From Emiliania huxleyi CCMP1516 (lineage: Eukaryota; Haptophyta; Isochrysidales; Noelaerhabdaceae), in the NCBI RefSeq assembly GCF_000372725.1, contig NW_005197877.1, positions 1 to 64,000 on the forward strand: 64,000 bases of DNA, read 5' to 3'. The translations under genes were made by a program, and so were the position numbers. The notes beneath the pieces were generated by a model, which worked only from the letters and a program-made list of their open reading frames with translations, did no database searches and was not told the DNA's origin. This document shows, one piece after another, positions 41,605 through 52,466 of the stretch; position 1 is the stretch's first letter, and each line of letters begins with the position of its first letter.

Positions 41605-42205
41605 ATGTCGCTGGAAGCGCAGCTCCGGATGCGCCAGAACGTGGACCAGATGCACTCCGCCTTCCGCGACCTACATCGAAGCTCGTGACAATGCCCTGCG
41701 CGGCATCGCTCCGCAAGCCGACTCAGCGTCTGCAGAGGCGGCAGAGGCGGCGGCTGCAGAGGCGGAGTCGCGCGAGATCGAGGAGGCCAAGGCGGAGCTC
41801 GCACGGCTCGCTCTGGAGGACGAGCGGCGGAGCAAGGCGGGCGGCGACGCGGCTGCTCCTGCTTCTGCTGCTGCGGCGGCGGCGGCGGCTCCCACGAAGG
41901 CGGCGGCGGGTACGCGGGTGGGAAGCGGTGCGACCAACTTTGACAAGTGGCAGTCGTACGACGCGGAGGGGGCGGTCGAGGCGCTCGAGCGGCGCGAGTG
42001 CGAGCGGGAGGCGCTTCGGCAGAGGGTGGTGTCTCTCGAAAACAAGAGGGCGAGGGAGGAGGCGATGCGGAGGAGGGGCGAGAGCGAGGCGAGGGCAGAC
42101 GCGATGCGCGCCCGAGGCAACGCCGCCTCCGCTCGATACGAGGCCGCCTCTCCCGCCGCTCTCAAAGGCGACTTCACAGCTCATCATTGTTCGGCCTGTG
42201 AGTAG
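41605..42205 (+). CDS. RPAP3/SPAG1-like TPR co-chaperone fragment
   Basis: Starts MSLEAQLRMRQNVDQM, like the N-terminal helix of RPAP3-type Hsp90 co-chaperones. It continues YIEARDNALRG, an Ala/Glu coiled coil, then TNFDKWQSYDAEGAVEALER and ADAMRARGNAASARYEAA, the entry into a TPR repeat. The first and second parts are in different frames, with a break near 41672 that no intron explains. A possible further TPR piece (DAVTDYTEA) follows an acceptor at about 42287. The remaining TPR units are absent before the next gene, so the gene is partial or decayed. Confidence 0.45.
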
Positions 42206-42407
42206 GAGCTTGCCCGCAAGGGTTAGGGTTAGGGTCCGCCTCTTCCACCGCTCCCCTTCACAAGCTCGGCCTGTGGACAGGACGCGGTGACCGACTACAC
42301 CGAGGCGCGAGGGCTCTCGGCGCCGTCCCGTAGGCTCGAAGGGAGAGGGCCTGCTCGCGGTATCTCGGCCGATCTCGGCTGATCTCGGCCGGTCTCGGGT
42401 AGGCTCG

Positions 42408-43483
42408 ATGGGCGAGGGCGTCCTGGCGGGCGTCCCTCGCGTGCTGGCGGGGGTGAGCAAGCTGCTCGGTAGGAACCTTCTAGGAGCTTTCTAGGGGCCT
42501 TCTAGGAGCCTTCTAGGACCCTTCTAGGTGAGCAAGCTGCTCGGTATGATGGACTGGCAGGCGGCAGCTGCCCGAGCCCTCACTCGCCCCTGACTCGGTC
42601 GGCGACACGGCGTCGCGTAGCCGCAGGCGGGGGAGGGCGAGCCGAACGAGGGCTTGCTCGGAGCGCCGACGCCATCGTCCGGTTCGGCGCCATCGGAGGG
42701 GAGGAGGTGGCGCCGGACGACGACGTGCGGGCTCGCCCGCAGCCGGTGGTCGCCAGGGCACGTCCCTGACCTGGGCGTGTTGCGCCCTGCAGGTGCTCCT
42801 CGTCCTCGCGCCGCAGTCGATGGTCGGCGCTCCGATTGTGCCGCCGCTCGAGGCGCTGACCGAGGCGGCGGCCTCGCAGGGCTCCGCCGTCGTGCTGATC
42901 AACCCGCTGCTGCAGGATCCCGACCGCCGGACCCCAACATCGCTTGGCCCTGACTTCGCCCCTCGCCCTGACCTCGCCCCTGGCCCGACACGGCAACATC
43001 TCCGGCCCTCCCCCCGCCCCCCCGCCCCGCCTCCCCGCCCGGTGTAGGACCGCCTGTCCAGCTCCGGGGTGACGGGCGTGAACGGCGTCTGTTCACACCT
43101 CAAGCCGTGAACAGGACCGCCAGTCCAGTTCCGGGGTGATGGGCGTGCGCGGCCGCGCCGAGCGGCTGGCCTTTGCGGAGAGCTTCGCCGAGATCTACCA
43201 CTTCCGGCTCCTCTACTCGGGGACTACCTTCATGTACCCCATCCTCGGCGCGCTGCGCATGGCGCGCCAGGACGGGCGGCGCGTCCTCTACCGGCGGCTC
43301 GAGGGCGGCGGCGGCGAGCAGTACCTCCCTGTCGGCTGCTGGGTCGGCCGCGAGCCGACCCCGCGTGAGATGTCCGAGCTGCTGCCCAGCACGGTGGGAT
43401 CGGGCGAGGCGCGCGGGGAGAGCGCGGCCGCGCCCCCGGGGTCTGCCACGGGGTCTGCGGACGCGAGGATGCCGTGGGACTGA
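42408..43483 (+). CDS. DUF1995-domain protein
   Basis: Segments on one strand fit the DUF1995 family of chloroplast-associated proteins: VLLVLAPQSMVGAPIV and SAVVLINPLL (about 42793-42915), then AERLAFAESFAEIYHFRLLY and DGRRVLYRR to PTPREMSELLP (43115-43483). An upstream exon (MGEGVLAGVPRVLAGV) is split by a 75-bp intron at 42453-42527. Middle exon boundaries (42545-42790) and the donor before 43048 are unresolved. The function of the family is poorly defined. A transit peptide is not visible, so the 5' end may be incomplete. Confidence 0.6.
42453..42527 (+). repeat. Introner-like intron with 19-bp exon duplication
   Basis: The intron begins gtgagcaagctgctcggta, and the identical 19 bases restart the exon at 42528. 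Between them are five cttctagg-type units ending in the acceptor ttctag. Splicing with GT-AG leaves AGVSKLLGMMDW in frame. Confidence 0.85.
43048..43114 (+). repeat. Introner-like 67-bp duplication at an acceptor
   Basis: Bases 43048-43080 (gaccgcctgtccagctccgg onward) are repeated with three changes at 43115-43147, where the DUF1995 exon starts. Each copy follows an AG (43047 and 43114). The unique core, ending gttcacacctcaagccgtga then acag, resembles the ADH intron core. Confidence 0.85.
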
Positions 43484-44145
<662 letters not shown>

Positions 44146-44187
44146 AGTATGCAGTCAGACAGTATGTGTGTGCTAGGCGTGTTGTCC

Positions 44188-45018
44188 TCAAGCGCGGTAG
44201 TGATCCGTACACCGCAGCCTGTCACCCACATACGCGAGGAACTGACCATTCGGGCACGGCGGAGCCTGCGGTGGTGGCCCGTAGATGACCTGAGCCTGCG
44301 GGCGAGAGGCTGCGCCGCCAAGCAGTGCGCCGCCCGCCATGCCCACGGCTCCGGCGATTAGGAGGTCGTCGACCAAGGCAATCTTCTCGTCGGGCGGCTT
44401 GGCGTCGGCGAGGTCGTGAACAGCGTTGCTCTTGTCGAGATCTGGCGTCTGCAGGTCATTGTCCTTCCCGCCAGGCGCCTTGGCGTCTACCGCATCGCGA
44501 TCGAGACCGGGCGGCTTGGCGTCGACCACCGCGTCGAGAGCGCGGCCGTAGTGGTGCGGCCCGTGGTAGTAGTCGGATCCGAGGCCGTTTGAGGCCCCTC
44601 CAGAATAGCCAGGCCAGTTCTTGCACGCAGGCGCGTACCGCCCGTACGGGCACGGCTGCGGCGGTGCTTCGTAGACGACCTGCGTAGCCTGCGGGCGAGA
44701 GGCTGCGCCGCCAAGCAGTGCGCCGCCCGCCATGCCCACGGCTCCGGCGATTAGGAGGTCGTCGACCAAGGCAATCTTCTCGTCGGGCGGCTTGGCGTCG
44801 GCGAGGTCGTGAACAGCGTTGCTCTTGTCGAGATCTGGCGTCTGCAGGTCATTGTCCTTCCCGCCAGGCGCCTTGGCGTCTACCGCATCGCGATCGAGAC
44901 CTCCACTACCACTCTCCACCACCACCGCCGTCTCGTCGAGAGCCTGAAGCGGTAGTGGCGCTCCAGAGACGGAGTAGGCGAGGACGAGCAGGTTGACCAG
45001 CGAGAGCAGACCAGTCAT
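44188..45018 (-). CDS. Secreted protein with two near-identical internal repeats
   Basis: 276 residues starting MTGLLSLVNLLVLAYSVSGA, a clear signal peptide. Two copies of an about 70-residue module follow. Each starts GLDRDAVDAKAPGGKDND, contains DLADAKPPDEKIALVDDLL, and ends with a glycine-rich hydrophobic segment (IAGAVGMAGGALLGGAAS). The modules are separated by a Cys/Pro/Tyr-rich linker (PCPYGRYAPACKNWPGY), and a similar Cys-Pro piece closes the protein. The DNA of the two modules (about 44288-44510 and 44700-44905) is almost identical, so the duplication is recent. The hydrophobic segments could insert in membranes. No known family. Confidence 0.75.
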   Translation of the reverse strand: MTGLLSLVNLLVLAYSVSGAPLPLQALDETAVVVESGSGGLDRDAVDAKAPGGKDNDLQTPDLDKSNAVHDLADAKPPDEKIALVDDLLIAGAVGMAGGALLGGAASRPQATQVVYEAPPQPCPYGRYAPACKNWPGYSGGASNGLGSDYYHGPHHYGRALDAVVDAKPPGLDRDAVDAKAPGGKDNDLQTPDLDKSNAVHDLADAKPPDEKIALVDDLLIAGAVGMAGGALLGGAASRPQAQVIYGPPPQAPPCPNGQFLAYVGDRLRCTDHYRA

Positions 45019-45082
45019 CGTGGCTTGTTTTCCTTATATCTATCGTGCTCCTTGGCTGTCGGGGACAAGGAAGCGCTGTGCT

Positions 45083-45480
45083 GAAAGAATTTAACAACCC
45101 AACTCTCTCTCACAGCACACAGGCTCGACACAGGTGCGAACTAGAAGAATTTAAACAAAAGAACTCTCTCTCACAGCACACAGGCTCGACACAGGTGCGA
45201 ACTGGCGCGTGCTAGCACTATCACAGGCACACCACCGGAGCCTAAGCGACTCCGTTAAGAACGGCAATGCACTTAGCTCCGTGCACAATGCCGCTGTCCC
45301 CGCACGCTAGCTCGTTCACCGTCTGCCACGCCACGGCGGTGTGGAGAACGACAGACAAGCGCTGCATCTGCAGCCCGTGCCAGTTCTTGGTGGTCCATGT
45401 GACCTCATCGAGGTGCTGAGCGTGCGAAAGTTTGTTACTCAGCTGGTCCGCCGCCTGACGCCCATGTCGTAGCAGTCCGA
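45083..45480 (-). mobile_element. Divergent inverted retroelement remnant
   Basis: On the minus strand the frame reads HLDEVTWTTKNWHGLQMQRL and VNELACGDSGIVHGAKC, matching the end of the long element's ORF at clearly lower identity. The tail is duplicated as two 60-bp units (45083-45142 and 45143-45203, containing ctctctctcacagcacacag). It is an older member of the same family. Confidence 0.8.
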
Positions 45481-46015
45481 CTCGAAGAGATCCTCGCCCG
45501 GCACGTGCGAGCCCGCCTCCTTGTTGCAGTGCCGCGCCAGGGCAGCGAACGAGAGGGCTGAGTCGGCGTGCCCAAAGCCGCGTGGGCCAGCCCAAGACGG
45601 AAGGCAGCGGGAGCAGCATCTATGCAAGTCCAAGCGGATCCGTGCCATCTCCAACTCCATTGGCCAAGATGGCGCTTCTCACGACGGAGCGGCTTCCAGA
45701 ACTCCGACGCCCCAGAGCATCCAATTTTTCCAATGCTGCCTTCGGCGGCTCACTCTCGTGCTCACCGCCCGCCGCGCTCGCTGCTGGCCGCTCCAGCGTC
45801 ACCTCCTCAACGAGCTCCAGCAACACAAAGTTGGGCAGTAGCGAGCGCGGCGTGTACTGGGGTGGGGTGGGGGTATACCCACGTCCTTCTCAATCTGCTG
45901 GGCGTTCCACGACCATGGGAAGGACCGCTCGTCGAACTCAGAGGGCACCGGCGAGGTCGGCATCGTCGAGGTCGGCATCGTCGTTGCTGCAAAGTCGGCG
46001 TCGGAGGTAGGCATC
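45481..46015 (-). other. Unconfirmed minus-strand ORF region
   Basis: A frame from the ATG at 46015 (SEFDERSFPWSWNAQQIEKD) and another from about 45850 (LLPNFVLLELVEEVTLER) to 45620 could belong to one gene. The only GT-AG interval that joins them is about 26 bp, shorter than any other intron here. No family is recognised. Confidence 0.3.
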
Positions 46016-46300
46016 GTGTTGAGAGCCCGAAAAAGAAACGGGCCCGCAAAAACGGCTGCGAAAACGGCCAGCACCACCGAAACGCGACGGAGCACCAAGA
46101 AAAGAGAAATGCTGGTACGCGGACGGGGACGGCGGCCTGGCTGTTGGCGGCCTCCCGCCCGCCGGGACCGAAGACGTACCGCCGCCGCCGCCGCCGCCGC
46201 CGCTGCACACATCCCTCGCAGGAATGCGCGGCATGGTCGAGGCACGGCGGCGCCTTGGCCATGGCGTGATTGTGTTGCTGCCGTGGCGGCGCTGGCTCAG

Positions 46301-47461
46301 GCCAAGCCATCGGAGCCGTTTCTCACGCTGTATCTCCTCCGAGCCAAGAGCATCGCCGCCTCCGACCTTGAGCGCTTCGTCTGGCCGTGCGCCACGTGGG
46401 GCGCCTTCGCGCTCGCGCTGCCGGTGGGCCTCCTCGCCGACGCCACGGGCAGCCGCGTGGTCATTCTGTGCGGCATGCTCTGCCGGCAGGCGACGCGGAC
46501 GCTGCTGCTCTTCGCGCAGAGCGTCCCGGCGATGGCCGGCATGCAGCTGACCTATGCCGCCTCCGCCGCCGCCGACACGGTCCTCTTTGCCTATGTCTTT
46601 GCGCTCACGCCTGAGCCGGCCGCGTTTGCCCGTGCCGCCGGCGTCGTCCGTGCCTCGTACCACGCCGGCAACGTGGCCGCCTCGCTCGTCGGGGAGTGGT
46701 GGGTCGAGGGTAGCGGCCTCGACGCGTCCGCGGCGGGCGGGGGGGCCGAGGCGGCGGCGGCGGCGGCAGGGCTCCCATCGGTGCTCCCGCGCACTCCCCG
46801 AACCTTCTCGGAACCTTCCTCTAGGCCGCTCTTTCTCGCCTCGTGGGCCACCGCCACGGCGGCGCTCCTGCTCGCCGCCGCCGCGCTTCCTCCTCCGCTG
46901 CGCCCGCCGCCGCTCTCGGTCGCGTCTCTCCTCCTCCCTCGCCGAGGTCAGGCGGGCGGGCGTGGCAGCGGTGGCAGCGACGGCAGCGACGGCAGCGGCG
47001 GCGGCGGCGGCGGCGGCGATTTCGGCGGCGGCGGCGGAGGCGGCCGCGGAGGCGGCGGCGCGGGCGAAGGCGGCGGCGCGGGTGAAGGCGGCGGCGGGGA
47101 CACCTCGGCCGCGGCGATGCTTTCCGGCGTCTTGCACCCGCTCTGGCCGTCGGTGGCCGTCGGTGGCAGAGCCGGGCCACGCGGTCGCAGCGCCGCGTTG
47201 TGGGCGGTGTGGTGGGTGGGCGGCGTCGGCTGCAGCGGCGAGTCCAGCGACCACTCGGCGGACGCGTCCACGACATGTCCACGACACGTCCTGGACATGT
47301 CCTCCGCAGGCTTGTCTCGCAACTACTACCAGTTGCAGCTGGCGGCGGTCAGCTTGCGCAGCCCATTCGGGTACACCGAGGCGCGGTGGAGAGCCACTGG
47401 CAGCGCAGTCCGCGTTTCTTTTTCGTTGCACACTCGAGCACACTCCACGCGGTGGGACTAG
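46301..47461 (+). CDS. SLC19-type folate/thiamine transporter, N-terminal half
   Basis: From an acceptor at 46300 the frame reads KPSEPFLTLYLL, the conserved SLC19 motif after the first membrane segment. It continues through four or five hydrophobic segments (WGAFALALPVGLLAD, VVILCGMLCRQATRTLLLF, QLTYAASAAADTVLFAYVF) and AGVVRASYHAGNVAASLVGE. A Gly/Ser-rich central loop follows, then ALWAVWWVGGVG and, after a likely intron with acceptor tcctccgcag, NYYQLQ. The frame ends at 47461, and the second half of the transporter (segments 7-12) is absent. The first membrane helix is also not found upstream. The gene looks truncated at both ends. The substrate cannot be told apart. Confidence 0.7.
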   Translation, partial: AKPSEPFLTLYLLRAKSIAASDLERFVWPCATWGAFALALPVGLLADATGSRVVILCGMLCRQATRTLLLFAQSVPAMAGMQLTYAASAAADTVLFAYVFALTPEPAAFARAAGVVRASYHAGNVAASLVGEWWVEGSGLDASAAGGGAEAAAAAAGLPSVLPRTPRTFSEPSSRPLFLASWATATAALLLAAAALPPPLRPPPLSVASLLLPRRGQAGGRGSGGSDGSDGSGGGGGGGDFGGGGGGGRGGGGAGEGGGAGEGGGGDTSAAAMLSGVLHPLWPSVAVGGRAGPRGRSAALWAVWWVGGVGCSGESSDHSADASTTCPRHVLDMSSAGLSRNYYQLQLAAVSLRSPFGYTEARWRATGSAVRVSFSLHTRAHSTRWD

Positions 47462-47477
47462 CATGTACACAACGGCG

Positions 47478-47577
47478 ACTACATCAAGATGGCGAAAGCC
47501 TTCATCCGCGCCGCCGCCATCGGAGCAACCGCCTCCCACGCGCCCACTGCCGGATCGTACCGCTCGACCGACTGAGG
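47478..47577 (-). pseudogene. Kelch-repeat fragment
   Basis: The minus strand reads SVERYDPAVGAWEAVAPMAA and ends MKAFAILM then a stop, the same C-terminal pattern as the full kelch gene at 47701. It is a lone terminal repeat of a paralogue, directly beyond the truncated SLC19 end. Confidence 0.75.
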
Positions 47578-47649
47578 CGGTTGTGGCCGGTACCCACAAA
47601 GTACTCACCGTGGAAGCGTGTACTCAGCACGAAAAGCCATTCGGGAGAG

Positions 47650-47651
<2 letters not shown>

Positions 47652-47696
<45 letters not shown>
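47652..47696. repeat. (GA)n microsatellite
   Basis: About 22 GA units between the kelch fragment and the full kelch gene. Confidence 0.95.
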
Positions 47697-47698
<2 letters not shown>

Positions 47699-47700
47699 GC

Positions 47701-48858
47701 CTACATCAAAGTCGGAAAGACCCGCGCCGTCCCCATCGGCGCCACCGCCTCCCATACCTCCAACGCCGGGTCGTAACGCTCCACCAGGCAGCCGATACCT
47801 CCGTCCACGTCCTCCTCCTCATCGTTCGACCCGCCCACAACATAAAGCTTGCCGTCCAGCACCGCCACGGAGAGGCGACTTCGAGCCGGCGCCATCGGCG
47901 CCACCGCCTCCCACGCATCCAACGCAGGGTCGTACCGCTCCACCGAGCTGAGGAGGCCGTGGTTGAAGCCTCCCACAGCATACAGCTTGCCGCCGAGCAC
48001 CGCGACGGCGTGATTATACCGCGCCGCCGCCATCGGAGCCACCGCCTCCCACACATCCAACGCCGGGTCGTACCGCTCCACCGAGCTGGGGACGCCGTCG
48101 GCGTTGTTGCAGCCACCCACAGCGTACAGCTTGCCGTCGAGCACTGTCACGCCGTGAGAGTCCCGCGCCGCCGCCATCGGCGCCACCGCCTCCCACGCAT
48201 TTGTCGCCGGGTCGTACCGCTCCACCGAGCTGAGGCGGGCACCGTTGAAGCCTCCAACAGCATAGAGCTTGCCTTCGAGCACCGCCACGGCGTGAGCAAG
48301 CCGCGCCGTCGCCATCGGCGCCACCGCCTCCCACGCTTTTGCAGCCAGGTCGTACCGCTCCGCCATGTTGGAAATTGCGAGGTCAACCACCTCCTGGCCG
48401 CCCGCCGCGTAGAGCTTGCCGTCGAGCACCGCCGTGCCGACATACTTTCGTGCCGACGGCATCGGCGCCACAGCCTCCTGCTCCCACTCATTCGTTGACG
48501 GGTCGTACCGCTCCAGCGAGTTGACAAACTCGACATCGCTGCCTTCGCCGCCGATCACGGCCAGGCGCGGCCGCTTGCGCTTCTTCAGCGTCTCCTTCCA
48601 GCCGCGGCGCCACGCGCGGCACGTCCCCTTGACGGCGTGCTCCTTGGTCGGCAGCTGGGCGAGGATGTGCGGGGCGAGGTCCGGCGAGAGGAGGACCTCG
48701 GAGAGCACCCACTCGGGCTGCTCCACGAGCCGTGCGGCGTGCTCCTCCGCCACGCGCATTGCGGCGGCGCTCCAGAGAGGCGCCTGCTCGTCGATGAAGG
48801 CGACGAGCTGCTCTGGCGAGAGGCCGGACAGGCGGGCGCCGATGCGGTGGGAGGCCAT
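47701..48858 (-). CDS. F-box-like kelch-repeat protein
   Basis: 385 residues, one exon, ATG at 48858. Residues 55-95 (SPDLAPHILAQLPTKEHAVK, then CRAWRRGWK) resemble an F-box. Six kelch blades follow with the pattern ERYDP-x-x-x-x-WEAVAPM-x-x-AR and VLDGKLYAVGG. F-box kelch proteins present substrates to SCF ubiquitin ligases. The blades are very alike at DNA level, so unequal exchange is likely. The last blade ends abruptly (ARVFPTLM), like the fragment at 47478. Confidence 0.82.
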   Translation of the reverse strand: MASHRIGARLSGLSPEQLVAFIDEQAPLWSAAAMRVAEEHAARLVEQPEWVLSEVLLSPDLAPHILAQLPTKEHAVKGTCRAWRRGWKETLKKRKRPRLAVIGGEGSDVEFVNSLERYDPSTNEWEQEAVAPMPSARKYVGTAVLDGKLYAAGGQEVVDLAISNMAERYDLAAKAWEAVAPMATARLAHAVAVLEGKLYAVGGFNGARLSSVERYDPATNAWEAVAPMAAARDSHGVTVLDGKLYAVGGCNNADGVPSSVERYDPALDVWEAVAPMAAARYNHAVAVLGGKLYAVGGFNHGLLSSVERYDPALDAWEAVAPMAPARSRLSVAVLDGKLYVVGGSNDEEEDVDGGIGCLVERYDPALEVWEAVAPMGTARVFPTLM

Positions 48859-50381
<1,523 letters not shown>

Positions 50382-52190
50382 TCAAAGACCCACCACGCCT
50401 CCAGCCTCCACCTCCACCCGCGAGCCGCCACCACTGCCGCCCGCGACGCCGCCCGCCGCGTCAGATAGCCGCGACGCGCGCACCGAGTCGCGTCGGAGAG
50501 CCGCGCCGCACCAGCAGCAGCATCTGCACCACCAGCAGCAGCAGCAGCACCACCACCACCACCCGAGAGAGAAGCGCACCTGCCCGACGCCGCCCGCCGC
50601 GTCAGACGCTCGCGACGCGCGCGTCGAGCCCAGTCGCACAGCCGCGCCGCGCCAGCAGCAGCATCTCTCTCTCTCTCTCTCTCTCTCTCCCGTCGCCTCT
50701 TCTTTGTTCGAATGTTTTTCAATCCATCCTTCACGAAGCCCTCCCATGTAGCTAGCGTTCTTGGCGAATGTCTCGAAATGGCCAGCAGGCGCTGTCTGCT
50801 CGCGGTCTGTGCGGGCCGCTCGTCCTCCTCGCCCTTCTTTCGTCCTCCCGTCCCTCCCCTCCACCATGGCCTTCGGCACTTCTTTCTCCATCCGCCTCGC
50901 CCTGCCTTTTCGCATCGTGCCGTTCGCCCTCCATTCGGTGACCTCCTTGGCTGTCCGCCCCTTTTTGGGTGGCGCTCTCGATACGGTTGCGTCAACCTCG
51001 ACGTCGCTGTCGCCCTCCCCGTCCCCGCCGGCGTCCGTGCTTCGGTTCGCGTCATCGGTAGCGTCTCCGTTGTTCCCTCGTGCCCCGCCGTCGCCCTCTC
51101 TGCTCGGGCCGTTAGCGATTTCGCTCCTCCTGCGTGTCGCCCCTCCGTCCCCTCCCCTTTCTTCGTCGTCATCGTCGCTGTCGCGAAAGCCCTCCGGTCC
51201 CTCGATTCCCTCGCCTATCCCCTCCGCTGCGTCGTCCCAGTTTATATCCTCATCCTCTGCGCACGTCGCGTTGGCTTCCTCTCTCCCCCTTTCCTCCCTG
51301 CCCCTCTCGCTGTCTGGTGTTAATGGACCCCCTTCCTCTCCCTCGCCACCGTCACCGTCTCCATCCCCGTCGCTACCGCCCTCCATGCCCGCCGCCCTTT
51401 GTTTCACACTCGTCTCTGCCATGTCCGCCGTCGCCGCCGTCCTGTCTGCTGCGCTCTGTGCTCCGTGGTACAGTCGCTTATTGTTGCTCAGGATTAGCTC
51501 ACGCACCAGGACAGCCTCCTGCTCGTTATTTTGGCTTGCCGATATGCATCCAAAGTTCCACGCTAGCTCCTCCTTCGTCACGTCTATCTTTTTGCAGTAT
51601 CTCGCGAATGCCGTCCGCGCTTGCTGGGGTGTTATTGCGTTCGGATCCGCCCTGGTCCCCGCCCTGTATCCCATCTCCTTGCGGTGGCTCTTGTATGAGT
51701 CCCCATATGACCATGTGATTTCTTGGCCTTCCTTGACTCCCCTCTCTGCAAACAGGACCATCACCTGCGCAGCTGCCTTGCCTAATTGTATCTCCTCGTA
51801 GCGTACGAAGTGCGTCGCCCTCGTGCCTCGTTTCGGCTCATTCGATGCTGCAGGCCAATCGAAGTTACAGCGCGCCGCGACGCTGTCAAAGTCGTTCTCG
51901 CTCTCGTCGTCACTTCCATCCAGCTGCGTCCCCCCTGCTGCCGTGTGTCGTGACAGTTCGGCTGGTACTGTCTCTGGTGGCTGCGCCGTTCCTGTCCGGA
52001 AGATCTCCCCGACAGCAGTACCATTGGGCACGGGGCTGCGAGGTGTCTTGGCATGTGAGCGCTTGCCAAAGACGCCAGCAAGCTCGCCTTCCTTGCCTGC
52101 GGCCGCGGGCGTGCGGGCGGGCCCGCCAGGCTCGGCGAAGCTCGGCGCGGGTCTTCGAGCTCGCCGCCGCGCGCCGGCGCGCGGCGGCGA
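50382..52190 (-). CDS. SET-domain protein fragment
   Basis: The frame is open from about 52190, reading GVFGKRSHAKTPRSPVP without an ATG. It contains CNFDWPAASNEPKRGTRATHF and VLFAERGVKEGQEITWSYG, the closing part of a SET methyltransferase domain; the terminal G-x-E-I-T-W-x-Y-G is the S-adenosylmethionine/substrate pocket motif. The N-terminal SET half is missing. It should lie upstream, where the sequence changes to a palindrome and an inverted copy of RING-gene sequence. A long acidic disordered tail follows. The region below about 50700, with (GA)n and Trp/Cys-rich low complexity, is probably not coding. Confidence 0.6.
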   Translation of the reverse strand, partial: SPPRAGARRRARRPAPSFAEPGGPARTPAAAGKEGELAGVFGKRSHAKTPRSPVPNGTAVGEIFRTGTAQPPETVPAELSRHTAAGGTQLDGSDDESENDFDSVAARCNFDWPAASNEPKRGTRATHFVRYEEIQLGKAAAQVMVLFAERGVKEGQEITWSYGDSYKSHRKEMGYRAGTRADPNAITPQQARTAFARYCKKIDVTKEELAWNFGCISASQNNEQEAVLVRELILSNNKRLYHGAQSAADRTAATADMAETSVKQRAAGMEGGSDGDGDGDGGEGEEGGPLTPDSERGREERGREEANATCAEDEDINWDDAAEGIGEGIEGPEGFRDSDDDDEERGGDGGATRRRSEIANGPSREGDGGARGNNGDATDDANRSTDAGGDGEGDSDVEVDATVSRAPPKKGRTAKEVTEWRANGTMRKGRARRMEKEVPKAMVEGRDGRTKEGRGGRAARTDREQTAPAGHFETFAKNASYMGGLREGWIEKHSNKEEATGERERERERCCCWRGAAVRLGSTRASRASDAAGGVGQVRFSLGWWWWCCCCCWWCRCCCWCGAALRRDSVRASRLSDAAGGVAGGSGGGSRVEVEAGGVVGL

Positions 52191-52466
52191 GCCAGCATGG
52201 CTCGTCGCTCGACGGGAGCCTCAGCCTGTCCAGTATGCTCTGGGCAGGCTGTATACAGCATCGCCAACTCTCTGGGAGGGTCTACAGGGCCAGGGCGGGC
52301 CGCCTCGGGCGCGATTACATCAAGATGGCGAAAACGATTACGAGCCACCAGGGTTAACGATTACGAGCCACGCCCCTCGCCCCGTGGCCTCCCAGAGAGT
52401 TGGCGATGCTGTATACAGCCTGCCCAGAGCATACTGGACAGGCTGAGGCTCTCGTCGAGCGACGAG
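52160..52466. repeat. 79-bp inverted repeat and 32-bp perfect palindrome at an assembly gap
   Basis: Bases 52201-52279 and 52388-52466 are reverse complements with one mismatch. The second copy codes the end of the RING domain of the gene at 52354-56541 and touches the N run. Bases 52160-52191 are a perfect 32-base palindrome of gcgccggcgc type. A short direct repeat (aacgattacgagccac) lies between the arms. Confidence 0.85.

Noticed and set aside
50382..50690. Trp/Cys-rich carboxy terminus of the SET protein
   Set aside because: It reads through (GA)n and low-complexity sequence after a long disordered tail, so it is probably untranslated or beyond the true end.
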